Below are positions 16,826 through 25,611 of a stretch of DNA of 49,300 bases, piece after piece (position 1 is the first letter of the stretch; each line of letters begins with the position of its first letter). A program made the position numbers and the translations under genes. The notes beneath the pieces were generated by a model. That model ran no database searches. It worked only from the letters and a program-made list of their open reading frames with translations, and was not told where the DNA came from. This stretch comes from an uncultured Blautia sp. GTDB lineage: Bacteria; Bacillota; Clostridia; Lachnospirales; Lachnospiraceae. The stretch covers positions 1 to 49,300 of the forward strand of contig CAKROW010000017.1 in NCBI GenBank assembly GCA_934373235.1, written 5' to 3'.

Positions 16826-18226
16826 TCACTCACCGCGAAGATATGCCTTTACATCCTCTTCGATCGGATCATAGAGATCTGGTGCCACACCGATATATTT
16901 ACAAGCCTCATAAAGTACCGGAACAACGTCCTTGTGGATACCTACGCAGTGATGGATGTATGGTCCCTCAACCAGTTTGGCTTCCAGACGTTTGATGTTC
17001 TCAACTTCAACCCAGAGATAAGTTCCCATTCCCTTAGGTCCGTCAACACCTTTGGCATGTCCCAGAAGAAGTGAATACTCTCCGTTGTCTCCATCGAAAC
17101 GTACAAGGGATACATCTCCGTGTTTTGCCTCTGCTGTGATTGCTCCCGGATGGCTGAATGCCAGCGGGTATGTGATCTTCGGTGTCTCTTTTGCAACGGA
17201 GATCGGCCATGGACCGCAATGCTGAAGAAGCTCACCATTCTCAATATCAGGATGACGGATGGTCCAGTCTGCGAAGAAGCTTCTCTTCTCGCCCATTGTT
17301 GCTGCCTCAACCATAAGTGCTGTGATCGCTCCGTGGATATCAGTCTCACATACAACCGGGATTCCCTCTTCATTAAGAAGGGAGTTAGCTGCACATGGCA
17401 TGATTCCGATCTCGCTCTGTAACTGGTTCCAGCACTGGATCGCTCCTGCCTGGCAGCCGTATTTTGTAATGAGGTTCTTCATTGCAACCTTAAGAGCAGC
17501 TACATTCTCAAGCTCTTCATCCTTGATGTCGATGATCATGTTCTCTCTGCAGTACTCAACAACCTTGGCAACCTCTGTCTTCTCAGCCTTTACCTTCTTC
17601 ATCTCATCGGTAACTTCCGGCATCGGGATCGGTGTAAGCTGGATGTTGAACTTCTCAAGAAGCTCACCCTCGTTGCACATGGTTGACCAGAACTCATAAG
17701 GTCTTGTGGAAATCTGAAGAATACGCATATTCTTAAATTTCTTAACTACATTACAGACAGCCATAAAATCTCTTAAACCTCTCTCGAATACCGGGTCATT
17801 GAGACGGCAGTTTGTCATGTATGTAAACGGGATCTGGAAACGGCGGAGAACCTTACCTGTTGCAAAAAGTCCGCACTGTGTATCACGAAGACGCACACCG
17901 TTTGGCTCAGGTCTCTCATCCAGAGGTCCCCAGAGAAGTACCGGCACGTTCAGCTCTTTGGCAAGTCTTGCACACTCAAACTCTGTTCCGAAGTTGCAGT
18001 GTGGAAGGAACAGACCATCGATCTTCTCTTTCTTGAATTTCTCTGCGATCTTGATTCTTCCTGCCTCATCATAGAGAAGTCCCTCGTCGTTTACGTCTGT
18101 GATGTCAACAAAATCAATTCCAAGTTCTTTCAGGCGGTCTGCTGTAAGACCTCTGTACTTAACAGCATCCGGTGCGCTGAAGATGCTTCTTCTTGTAGGT
18201 GCATACCCTAATTTGATATGATCCAT
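16826..18226 (-). CDS. L-fucose/L-arabinose-isomerase-like protein (candidate D-apiose isomerase)
   Basis: The 466-residue protein resembles the L-fucose/L-arabinose isomerase superfamily of Mn-dependent aldose-ketose isomerases. The N-terminal region has GLFLPHCNFGTEFECARLAKEL (about 70-91), and the middle AIQCWNQLQSEIGIMPCAANSLLNEEGIPVVCETDIHGAITALM (about 270-313) supplies metal-ligand candidates Glu and Asp. Late HCVGIHKDV (about 437-445) adds a His. It is the first gene of the operon, with AAGGAGG before the start. In the non-oxidative apiose route an isomerase converts D-apiose to D-apulose; its operon makeup (isomerase, split transketolase, FGGY kinase) matches. L-fucose use is unlikely because no aldolase is present. 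Confidence 0.8.
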   Translation of the reverse strand: MDHIKLGYAPTRRSIFSAPDAVKYRGLTADRLKELGIDFVDITDVNDEGLLYDEAGRIKIAEKFKKEKIDGLFLPHCNFGTEFECARLAKELNVPVLLWGPLDERPEPNGVRLRDTQCGLFATGKVLRRFQIPFTYMTNCRLNDPVFERGLRDFMAVCNVVKKFKNMRILQISTRPYEFWSTMCNEGELLEKFNIQLTPIPMPEVTDEMKKVKAEKTEVAKVVEYCRENMIIDIKDEELENVAALKVAMKNLITKYGCQAGAIQCWNQLQSEIGIMPCAANSLLNEEGIPVVCETDIHGAITALMVEAATMGEKRSFFADWTIRHPDIENGELLQHCGPWPISVAKETPKITYPLAFSHPGAITAEAKHGDVSLVRFDGDNGEYSLLLGHAKGVDGPKGMGTYLWVEVENIKRLEAKLVEGPYIHHCVGIHKDVVPVLYEACKYIGVAPDLYDPIEEDVKAYLRGE

Positions 18227-18286
18227 TTCTGTTCCTCCTTAATAAATATATGTTTCAGGGACCGTACCCTGTTGTTTCTGTTTTGC

Positions 18287-18339
18287 TGTTTCTGAAACCA
18301 TAACAGATGGACTCTGTTTTGTTTTTCTGTTTCTAAACA
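18287..18339. promoter_or_regulatory. Candidate operators at the transcription start of the isomerase operon
   Basis: Two near-palindromes, TGTTTCTAAACA (18328-18339) and TGTTTCTGAAACC (18287-18299), lie just downstream of the operon's -10 box. They resemble the GTTTATATAAAC palindrome further upstream and fit a LacI-family repressor site. This is inference from symmetry and position. Confidence 0.4.
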
Positions 18340-18341
18340 TT

Positions 18342-18369
18342 ATTATAAACATTTTATATGTTATTTCAA
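18342..18369 (-). promoter_or_regulatory. Promoter of the isomerase-transketolase-kinase operon
   Basis: TTGAAA (18369-18364), a 16-bp spacer and TATAAT (18347-18342) lie about 115 bases upstream of the isomerase start. Palindromic sites flank it on both sides. The 467-base gap 18227-18693 otherwise holds repeat core C and the regulator's terminator. Confidence 0.6.
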
Positions 18370-18478
18370 CTGTTTTTTATATTTTTACAGTAAAACATGA
18401 AAATAGCCAAAAAAACAATCTATATTTTGGTTATATTAGACAGGTTTTCCACGTATTTTACCTGATACATAGGTTAAA

Positions 18479-18499
18479 TATGTAAACGTTTATATAAAC
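18479..18499. promoter_or_regulatory. Candidate LacI operator overlapping a cre-like sequence
   Basis: GTTTATATAAAC (18488-18499) is a perfect 12-bp palindrome. An 11 of 12 match (GTTTATATAAAA, 19869-19880) lies upstream of the neighbouring LacI gene. Bases 18479-18493 also match the CcpA cre consensus with one mismatch, so catabolite repression may act here too. It is about 120 bases upstream of the operon's -35. Confidence 0.4.
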
Positions 18500-18550
18500 A
18501 TATTTAAACACTGTAAACCAGACCTTTTGCCACAGTATTATAACTGCGCC

Positions 18551-18595
18551 CTTTTTTATGTCATTGGAACATTACGGAGTAATTTCCTATGACAC
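18551..18595. repeat. Interspersed repeat, core only (copy C)
   Basis: These 45 bases are identical to the core of copies A (3629-3673) and B. Only the terminal palindrome is present, with the left hairpins missing. As with A and B it directly follows the T-run of an intrinsic terminator (18597-18640), here that of the LacI gene. The ATG at 18558 is kept but the GGAGGG preceding it in A and B is not. Confidence 0.85.
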
Positions 18596-18596
18596 T

Positions 18597-18640
18597 AAAA
18601 AAGGGATCCGGAACGCTCTCCCGCAGCCCCGGATCCCTTT
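18597..18640 (-). terminator. Intrinsic terminator of the LacI gene
   Basis: On the minus strand AAAGGGATCCGG pairs with CCGGATCCCTTT and is followed by a run of T. It follows the regulator's stop codon by about 55 bases. Confidence 0.85.
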
Positions 18641-18693
18641 TGTCTCTGTTTTTATGATCTTTTACGAACCTTTTCCCCCGAATACAGTCCGTT

Positions 18694-19704
18694 TTATTTC
18701 TCTACCAGATTCCTCACAGTATCTCTGTATATGATCTTGGGGCATACCTGGATCTTAAGAACTGCTCCTCCGTCAATACCCTCGATCATCTCCGAAACCC
18801 TGCGTACTGCGATCTTGCCCATCTCCCTGTTGGGTACCCTCTGGGTGGTAAGTGCAGGTGAGGAGATCTCACTGAATGGAAGGTCATCAAATCCTGCAAT
18901 GGAAATATCCTCCGGAATACGGATTCCCTTCTCCTGAAGAGCTTTCATAGCTCCCAGGGCGATCATATCATTGTCTGCAAAAAACGCAGTGGGAAGCTTC
19001 GGATTTCCTTCCAGGTATTTCAGCATATCCTGATATGCTCCATTCATGGATGTGCCAAGTGTTACTGTATATTCTTCCTTATAGGGAAGCTTTTTTTTGC
19101 GCAGAGCAGTCTGAAATCCCACAAAGCGAGAGCGGAAACCTTTGATCCTGTAAGATCCTCTCAGGTATCCCACTTCCCTGTGGCCGTGATCAAGAAGATA
19201 TTCTGTCATCCTTCTGGCTGCATCTGCATTGTTGATAAGCACACAGTTAAATTCCATGGATTCCGTCCAGTAATCCAGCACAACCAGAGGGCATGGCGCA
19301 TTTTTGAATGGTTCCAGATCCCCGTCCATCATCTCTGTGCCAAGAACTACCACTGCAGCTCCCTGCTCGTTTAAAAGAGCCTTTACCTGTTCCAGATAAT
19401 CTGCATCCCTCTGGTCTGCCCTGCATACTACCATCTCATATCCCAGACGTCTGCACTCCTCCTCAAATCCTTCGGTAAGGCTCTGAAAAAAAGGCGTATC
19501 ATCAATGATCTTGCCATTTTTCTTAAATACAAGCAGCTTGATCTTGGTGACTGAATTTACACTGAGATATCCTGTTTCCCTGGCGATCCGGAAAATCTCC
19601 TCCGCTGTATCACGGTTCACCCCTTTTTTGTGATTCAGGGCATTGGAGATGGTCGCCGGGGAATAGCCTGTCATACGGCTTAAATCGCGTATACTAACTT
19701 TCAT
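18694..19704 (-). CDS. LacI-family regulator, probable controller of the isomerase operon
   Basis: The 336-residue protein opens with a LacI helix-turn-helix (MKVSIRDLSRMTGYSPATISNALNHKKG, residues 1-28) and continues with a sugar-binding effector domain ending in ISIAGFDDLPFSEISSPALTTQRVP. The start MKVSIRD is chosen because AGGAG lies 8 bases upstream; 13 extra codons before it lack support. It lies directly upstream of the isomerase operon on the same strand, separated by its terminator and repeat core C. Shared GTTTATATAAAC-like sites before both suggest it represses itself and the operon. The effector is unknown; D-apiose or a pathway intermediate is the natural guess. Confidence 0.92.
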   Translation of the reverse strand: MKVSIRDLSRMTGYSPATISNALNHKKGVNRDTAEEIFRIARETGYLSVNSVTKIKLLVFKKNGKIIDDTPFFQSLTEGFEEECRRLGYEMVVCRADQRDADYLEQVKALLNEQGAAVVVLGTEMMDGDLEPFKNAPCPLVVLDYWTESMEFNCVLINNADAARRMTEYLLDHGHREVGYLRGSYRIKGFRSRFVGFQTALRKKKLPYKEEYTVTLGTSMNGAYQDMLKYLEGNPKLPTAFFADNDMIALGAMKALQEKGIRIPEDISIAGFDDLPFSEISSPALTTQRVPNREMGKIAVRRVSEMIEGIDGGAVLKIQVCPKIIYRDTVRNLVEK

Positions 19705-19814
19705 GATCGTTTCTCCTGACATTATAATCCAGGACTTTCCCACAGCCTTCTCCTTCTGTGGGGGCGTCCCTTTCCGTCCATCTGTTACAGTCAGGGTAAA
19801 ATTAATATAAAATC

Positions 19815-19880
19815 AGTATAGCATCTTTGTAAACAGAACACAAACACTTTTCTGTTTTGTTTATATATGTTTATATAAAA
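19815..19880 (-). promoter_or_regulatory. Promoter and candidate operators of the LacI gene
   Basis: TTGTGT (19843-19838), a 17-bp spacer and TATACT (19820-19815) form a promoter. Immediately upstream lies an AT-rich stretch with two overlapping GTTTATATA-type sites (19859-19880), similar to the operator at 18488. Confidence 0.45.
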
Positions 19881-19928
19881 ATTGCGAAAACAGTCCTTTG
19901 CAAAACTGTTTAAGGATGTACGGTCCGG

Positions 19929-22577
19929 TTATTTTCGTACAAATGTTACTGTATATTCTCCTGAACCGGCCTCTGCCTTCATGCAGCCTTCTCCCTCTGC
20001 AAAGGTAAGTCCGTCACTGTCTTTGATCTCTCCGGCCCCATCCAGACAGATCGTTGCAGTTGTATTTACCGGAACATTTACTTTGAGAACTGTTTCCCCG
20101 AAACGCTCCTCCCAGCGGCATTTCACAGGTCCGTAAACAGAATCATACTGTGCATCCACATACTCCAGATTTCCACCCATTCTCGGATAGATCACGGAAT
20201 GTTTGTAGCCAGGCTTCTTCTCATCTACCTCAAGACCTGCCATAACGCGTACCAGCCACTCTCCGATGGCACCGTATGCATAATGGTTGAAGGAGTTCAT
20301 ATCTGCACTCCACATGGTTCCGTCCGGTTTCAGACCGTCCCAGTGCTCCCACACAGTTGTTGCACCTTTCTTGACCTGATACAGCCATGAAGGGAAGTCA
20401 TCCTTAAGAAGAAGCTCATAAGCTTCTTTTACGTGACCATTCTGACTTAATGCATGACAGAAATACGGTGTTCCCACAAAACCTGTTACCAGGTGTCCGT
20501 TTTCTTTTGCAAGAAGGCGGAGAAGTCCTGCAACTGTTTTTTCTCTGTATTCTTCCGGCGCAAGTCCGAAATACAGTGCAACGATATGTGCAGTCTGGGT
20601 CTGTGCTGTCATCTCACCGTTCTCATCGTAGAATGTTTTCTGGAATTTCTCCACGATCTTATTATAGAGATCTGTATATTCCTTCACATCCTCCTCACAT
20701 CCCAGCGCTTCTGCGATCTTTACAAAAAGTCCTGTGGAGTATGCAAAGTATGCAGTACAGGTCAGGTCATTCGGAGTTGCTCCGAAATAGCTTCCCTCCT
20801 CTGCATCAAGTGCCACCCAGTCACCAAACTGGAGCTTGTAGTTCCAGATATAATCCTTTGCATGGTTCTTCATGAAATCGATCCAGCCCTTCATGCTCTT
20901 ATACTGGATCTTCAGGATCTCCCTGTCTCCAAATGTAAGGTACATGGTCCATGGGTTCACTACTGCCACATCTGCCCAGGCTGCTGCTGAATGGCTGCCC
21001 TGTTTCAGAAGCCAGTTGTCACCCTCATTTCCGGAAATGATATCCGGGACAACATGTGCAACGCCGCCCTCCGGTGTCTGATCTGCCTCCACATCCCTCA
21101 GCCATTTACGGTAGAAAGAATAGGTGTCCTCAAGGAAACATGCAGTACGGCAGAAAATCTCCGCATCTCCGGTCCAGCCAAGACGCTCATCCCTCTGCGG
21201 GCAGTCAGTAGGAACATCCACAAAGTTGCTCTTAAGTCCCCAGAGGATATTATGCATAAGCTGGTTCAGATCCGGATTGGATGTTTCGATCCTGCCTGTG
21301 CGTTCCATCTTTGTATGGATGGCATGTGCCGTAAAATTCTCAAGCTTCGGCTCTCCCGGGAAGGAAACAACCTTTGCGTAGCGGAATCCCATAAATGTAA
21401 AGGATGGCTGGTAAATAATATCTCCGTCATATCCGAAAGTATACTGCATGGACTCCTTGGCATCTCTTAAGTTGTCAAGGTATACATTTCCCTCGGAATC
21501 CAGTACCTCGAAGCAGTCCAGACGGATCATGTCACCTTTTTTACCCTGGGCACGTACTTTGATCCATGCACTCATGTTCTGACCAAAATCAATAACTGTA
21601 TCACCCTGTGGTGTCTTAAAGATCTCTACAGGTTTGACCTCGTCCATAAGGGAAACCCTGCCGCTGCCCTGTCCTGTGAGAACAGCAAGATCATAGTCGA
21701 TCTTACGTACCGGTCTCCACTGGCCCTTTTTGCAGCCAGCCACTGCCCAGCCGTCAATCTCTTTTGCAGCATCATAAATCTCTCCATCATAGATCTCCGC
21801 AAAAACTACCGGTGCATCTGCGCCGCTCCAGCTCTCATCTGTGACAACCACTTCCTCTGTTCCGTCCTCATAACGGATCACCATCTGCGCAAGAAGTGCT
21901 GTGCAGGTTCCATAATGGTTTCTTCTCTTCTCCAGGCCTTCAAATCCCATCTTGCCCTTGAACCAGCCGGCTCCAAGCTCTGCTCCTGCCGCATTGGCAC
22001 CTTCCTGAAGATATTCTGTCACATCATAGGTCTGATAGCACAGGTGGTTGTGATAGGAAGTCCAGCCAGGTGTCAGTTCATCGGTTCCGACTTTTTTGCC
22101 GTTAATATAAAATTTATAAAGGCCAAGTGCTGTTACAGAAACAAATGCTTCCTTCACTGCGCCTTTCAGGGAAAACTCTTTTCTTACATAGGTTCCCTTT
22201 GAGTTGTCTGCATCAGACTCCTCCTCTGCGGATACGAACGCACCTTTCCACTGGCTGTTGTCCATGATACCTGTAACAAAAGAAGTCTCACATGAAGCTT
22301 CCTCTCCTGCAGCACCTGCTGTTACTTTTACAAAGTAGCGTTTCTGTGACTGAAGAATTACATTCTCAGGTTCAACCTGGGCAGACGCATCGCTCTCTAC
22401 TTTGCCGCTCTCGTATACTTTCTCTGAAAAAGCCGCATCTTTGGCGATCACCAGACTGTAATACTGCTGCATTACATTTCTCTTATCACTTTCAAATGTC
22501 CAACTGAACTGTGGAACATGTGTGATTCCTGTCTGCTCTTTCTCATAGTCCATCAATATCTGTGTAATATTCAGCAT
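19929..22577 (-). CDS. Alpha-L-rhamnosidase, GH78, intracellular
   Basis: The 882-residue enzyme removes terminal alpha-L-rhamnose from plant flavonoid glycosides or pectic oligosaccharides. The N-terminal beta domains span about 1-400 (FYINGKKVGTDELTPGWTSYHNHL near 150-175). The catalytic (alpha/alpha)6 barrel carries the signature PTDCPQRDERLGWTGDAE (about 458-475), with the family's acidic residues, and a C-terminal beta sandwich closes the protein. No signal peptide is seen, so the substrate must enter first. GGAGG precedes the start. It lies between an AraC regulator and the LacI gene, all on the minus strand. It would pair well with the apiosidase-like enzyme in dismantling decorated flavonoids, but no rhamnose catabolic genes are in the window. 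Confidence 0.95.
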   Translation of the reverse strand: MLNITQILMDYEKEQTGITHVPQFSWTFESDKRNVMQQYYSLVIAKDAAFSEKVYESGKVESDASAQVEPENVILQSQKRYFVKVTAGAAGEEASCETSFVTGIMDNSQWKGAFVSAEEESDADNSKGTYVRKEFSLKGAVKEAFVSVTALGLYKFYINGKKVGTDELTPGWTSYHNHLCYQTYDVTEYLQEGANAAGAELGAGWFKGKMGFEGLEKRRNHYGTCTALLAQMVIRYEDGTEEVVVTDESWSGADAPVVFAEIYDGEIYDAAKEIDGWAVAGCKKGQWRPVRKIDYDLAVLTGQGSGRVSLMDEVKPVEIFKTPQGDTVIDFGQNMSAWIKVRAQGKKGDMIRLDCFEVLDSEGNVYLDNLRDAKESMQYTFGYDGDIIYQPSFTFMGFRYAKVVSFPGEPKLENFTAHAIHTKMERTGRIETSNPDLNQLMHNILWGLKSNFVDVPTDCPQRDERLGWTGDAEIFCRTACFLEDTYSFYRKWLRDVEADQTPEGGVAHVVPDIISGNEGDNWLLKQGSHSAAAWADVAVVNPWTMYLTFGDREILKIQYKSMKGWIDFMKNHAKDYIWNYKLQFGDWVALDAEEGSYFGATPNDLTCTAYFAYSTGLFVKIAEALGCEEDVKEYTDLYNKIVEKFQKTFYDENGEMTAQTQTAHIVALYFGLAPEEYREKTVAGLLRLLAKENGHLVTGFVGTPYFCHALSQNGHVKEAYELLLKDDFPSWLYQVKKGATTVWEHWDGLKPDGTMWSADMNSFNHYAYGAIGEWLVRVMAGLEVDEKKPGYKHSVIYPRMGGNLEYVDAQYDSVYGPVKCRWEERFGETVLKVNVPVNTTATICLDGAGEIKDSDGLTFAEGEGCMKAEAGSGEYTVTFVRK

Positions 22578-22648
22578 CTTCCTGCCTCCATTTTATACAT
22601 TTTATCTATGGTTTTGTGCATTTCTGCACGGTCTGTTTTTACCATACT

Positions 22649-22721
22649 AAAAAAAGCGTTACTTTTCAATAACGCTTTTCACCCAAATATTGACCATTTA
22701 TAAGGTTTCCTTCGAAACCTT
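22649..22721 (-). terminator. Tandem hairpin terminator of the AraC gene
   Basis: Two hairpins follow the AraC stop codon on the minus strand: AAGGTTTC-GAAG-GAAACCTT (22721-22702), then GCGTTA...TAACGC followed by seven T (22679-22649). The second overlaps a possible promoter for the rhamnosidase gene (TTGAAA, 17 bp, TATGGT). Confidence 0.8.
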
Positions 22722-23714
22722 TTATTTCCTGTGCTCTTTCCGGTATCTGGCAGGGGTACATCCTTCTGCCTCCCTGAATTTCCGGTAGAAAAAATTCATG
22801 TTATTATAGCCGCATAATGGTATCAGCTCGGAAAGAGGCATGTCCGTGGTTTCCAGAAGAGCCCTTGCTTTTTTCAGCCTCTGTTCCTGGACATGCTCCA
22901 CAAAGCTCCGCCCTGTTTTTTCTTTGAGAAGGGCAGTAAGATAATTCCCATGCATACCGAACGCTTTTCCCATCTCCGGCAGGGTACAGGTCTCATAATT
23001 ATCCTCAATATAGGAAAGAAGCTCAAGGATCTGCACCTCCTGGGATACTGCCGCCTGCTCCCTTGTCTCATCACGCCAGGTTCTGAGAAGCTCTGTAAAA
23101 AGTATGATCACATAACTTTCCAGCACTTCTCTCATGCCAATATCCTCTGTATAATATTCCATCATGATATGCTCCATGATGTCATGGACCCGTGGATTTT
23201 TGTGGGAATGAAAAAGAAGATAATGCCTCTTTTTTCTGCTTTTTGTTACAGAGTCTGCCAGAAATTCAGATACGATCCCCTGTCCCGGCATCCGGCTTAA
23301 AAATGCCCCGTCAAAAAATTCCTTTCTTATAAGGATATTTACCACAATATCATTTTCCCCGCCTGCATCAATGGAATGTACTGCCTGGGTATCAAAAATA
23401 CACATATCTCCCTGGCGTGTCTCCACTTTGCGACCCTCAATGGTCTGCTGGCATGTTCCTGACCACACATAGCAAAGCTCAATATAATCATGCTTATGAG
23501 GCAGGACCTCAATATAGCGGTCCTGCCTGCTTACTACCAGTTTTTCTCCCGGAGCCATGAACTGACAGCCCTCAAAAAGATATGCCTCCTGTCCGGCTCT
23601 GGGATATTTTTCCACATCTCTTCTTCTCAGTTCCTCCATGGAGATTCCACTCAGAAATTCTTTTTCCCTTGGAGTGTTCTGCCTGAGATAATGGTTCAGT
23701 TCCTCTCTGTCCAT
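22722..23714 (-). CDS. AraC-family transcriptional regulator
   Basis: The 330-residue protein has an N-terminal cupin-like sensing domain (PHKHDYIELCYVWSGTCQQTIEGRKVETRQGDMCIF, about 76-111) and a C-terminal pair of AraC helix-turn-helices (about 230-330) with the typical ending CGYNNMNFFYRKFREAEGCTPARYRKEH. The start MDREEL, preceded by AGGGG, is chosen over one 12 codons earlier. Located just upstream of the GH78 gene on the same strand, it probably activates the rhamnosidase in response to rhamnose or a rhamnoside, by analogy with RhaS-type regulators. The preceding ACT/PaaK genes end only 8 bases upstream, so it may also be read with them. Confidence 0.9.
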   Translation of the reverse strand: MDREELNHYLRQNTPREKEFLSGISMEELRRRDVEKYPRAGQEAYLFEGCQFMAPGEKLVVSRQDRYIEVLPHKHDYIELCYVWSGTCQQTIEGRKVETRQGDMCIFDTQAVHSIDAGGENDIVVNILIRKEFFDGAFLSRMPGQGIVSEFLADSVTKSRKKRHYLLFHSHKNPRVHDIMEHIMMEYYTEDIGMREVLESYVIILFTELLRTWRDETREQAAVSQEVQILELLSYIEDNYETCTLPEMGKAFGMHGNYLTALLKEKTGRSFVEHVQEQRLKKARALLETTDMPLSELIPLCGYNNMNFFYRKFREAEGCTPARYRKEHRK

Positions 23715-23722
23715 GAAATCCC

Positions 23723-24154
23723 CTAAAGGCTCATAAGCTCTTCCTGGCATACCGGACGGATGCCGCTGCCTTTAAGAACTTCGATCGCCCTCTGGTTATC
23801 CTCAACACGGAAGATCATAAATGCAACGCCTTTTTTCCTTGTGGTAAAAGCGTACATATATTCCACATTGATATCATTTTCTCCAAGTACTGTGATAGCC
23901 CTTCCAAGAGCACCCGGCTCATCCGGGATCTCCAGTGCCAACACCCTGGAAATGGAAATGATGTAATCTGCATCTTTCAGCACTGTGGATGCACCGTATA
24001 CATCGTCCACGATCAGGCGGACAATGCCAAAATCAGCCGCCTCAGCCAGGGACAGGGCACGCATGTCTATATTATTCCTTGAAAGAACTTCTGTAAGTTC
24101 TGCAAGTCTTCCCGGTTTGTTTTCCAGAAATACGGAAATCTGTTTCACTGTCAT
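23723..24154 (-). CDS. ACT-domain protein
   Basis: The 143-residue protein consists of two ACT-like regulatory modules (about 1-68 and 69-140), seen as KQISVFLENKPGRLAELTEVL and LALEIPDEPGALGRAITVLGENDINVEYMYAF. ACT domains bind small ligands, often amino acids. Genes of this kind regularly accompany paaK in anaerobic Firmicutes and Archaea, where aromatic acyl-CoA ligases work downstream of amino-acid-derived keto acids. It starts 37 bases after paaK with a strong AAGGAGG site. A ligand-sensing or ligase-regulating role is inferred. Confidence 0.88.
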   Translation of the reverse strand: MTVKQISVFLENKPGRLAELTEVLSRNNIDMRALSLAEAADFGIVRLIVDDVYGASTVLKDADYIISISRVLALEIPDEPGALGRAITVLGENDINVEYMYAFTTRKKGVAFMIFRVEDNQRAIEVLKGSGIRPVCQEELMSL

Positions 24155-24191
24155 AAAAAATCCTCCTTCAGCTTAACATGTAAGCAGTTCT

Positions 24192-25499
24192 TTACTGTTT
24201 GTACAGGTTTCTCTTATCAATAACACGTACTGCCTTGCCTTCGCTTCGTGTGATGGACTTGGGATTTACAAGCTTAACCTTTGCATAGATTCCAAGCATT
24301 GCCTTCAGTGCACCAACCAGTTCTTTCTCCTTTGCAGATACAATGCTGAGGCTATCGGAGAACATCTCCGGTGTCATCTCAACCTGTACCTCAATGGTAT
24401 CGCTGTTGTTTACACGGTCAACAATGATCTGGTAATTCGCCGCATAACCCTTGTTCATAAGAACTGTCTCGATCTGTGACGGGAATACATTGACACCTTT
24501 GACGATCAGCATGTCATCACTTCTTCCAAGAGGCTTGCACATCTTCACATGGGTTCTGCCGCAGGAGCACTTTTCTTCTGTAAGGATACAAATATCTCTT
24601 GTGCGGTAGCGCATCAACGGAAATGCCTCCTTGGTGATACAGGTGAATACCAGCTCACCCTTCTCTCCGTAAGGAAGAACTTCTCCGGTCTTCGGATTGA
24701 TGATCTCAGGGATAAAGTGGTCTTCATTTACATGCATACCGCTCTGAGCGGAACACTCAAAAGATACACCCGGTCCGGAAATCTCCGTAAGACCATAAAT
24801 ATCATATGCTTTGATTCCCAGCTTCTCCTCGATGTCGTGGCGCATCTCCTCAGTCCATGCCTCTGCTCCGAAAATGCCGGCTTTCAGTCTGATCTGATCG
24901 CGGACTCCTCTCTCATTGATACTCTCTGCAAGATATGCTGCGTAAGACGGAGTACAACAGAGAATTGTGGAACCAAGATCTGTCATAAACTGGATCTGAC
25001 GGTCTGTGTTTCCGGAAGACATGGGAAGCGTCAGGCATCCCACTTTGTGGGATCCACCGTTTAATCCGGCTCCACCGGTAAACAGTCCATAGCCATAGCT
25101 TACATGACATACATCTTCCTCTGTTCCGCCTGCAGCCACGATCGCTCTGGCACAGCAGTCCTCCCACAGATCAATGTCATGCTGTGTATAGAAGGCAACC
25201 ACTCTTCTTCCTGTTGTTCCGCTTGTGGACTGGATGCGGACACAGTCCTTTAAAGGTCTTGCAAGAAGTCCATATGGATATACATCTCTCAGGTCATCCT
25301 TTGTGACAAACGGAAGCTTGTGGAGATCATCTGCAGATCTGATATCTCCAGGCTCCAGACCTGCTTCCTCCATCTTTTTTCTGTACATGGGAACGTTGTC
25401 CCATACATTCTGCACCTGTTTTACCAGTCTCTCACTCTGCCATTTACGAATCTGCTCACGGGATGCACACTCGATCTCAGGCTGATAATATCTCTCCAT
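24192..25499 (-). CDS. paaK: Phenylacetate-CoA ligase
   Basis: An ATP-dependent AMP-forming ligase that activates phenylacetate or a related aryl acid to its CoA thioester. It has 435 residues, normal for PaaK. Visible motifs are the P-loop STSGTTGRRVVAFYT (about 92-106), YGLTEISGPG (about 237-246), the MRYRTRDI motif (about 298-305), and the C-terminal lobe with GRSDDMLIVKGVNVFPSQIE. The usual partner genes iorA and iorB (indolepyruvate oxidoreductase) are not in the window, nor is any other phenylacetate degradation gene, so the true substrate (phenylacetate, indoleacetate or another aryl acid) is open. It heads a paaK-ACT pair. Confidence 0.95.
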   Translation of the reverse strand: MERYYQPEIECASREQIRKWQSERLVKQVQNVWDNVPMYRKKMEEAGLEPGDIRSADDLHKLPFVTKDDLRDVYPYGLLARPLKDCVRIQSTSGTTGRRVVAFYTQHDIDLWEDCCARAIVAAGGTEEDVCHVSYGYGLFTGGAGLNGGSHKVGCLTLPMSSGNTDRQIQFMTDLGSTILCCTPSYAAYLAESINERGVRDQIRLKAGIFGAEAWTEEMRHDIEEKLGIKAYDIYGLTEISGPGVSFECSAQSGMHVNEDHFIPEIINPKTGEVLPYGEKGELVFTCITKEAFPLMRYRTRDICILTEEKCSCGRTHVKMCKPLGRSDDMLIVKGVNVFPSQIETVLMNKGYAANYQIIVDRVNNSDTIEVQVEMTPEMFSDSLSIVSAKEKELVGALKAMLGIYAKVKLVNPKSITRSEGKAVRVIDKRNLYKQ

Positions 25500-25611
25500 G
25501 TATCTTATATCCTTTCTTCTGTGTATAACATGAATTTGCTAAAGTGTTGATATAAATATAACATTTATTTTACATATGGTAAACATAAATTTATATGAAA
25601 ATTTCATTTTT

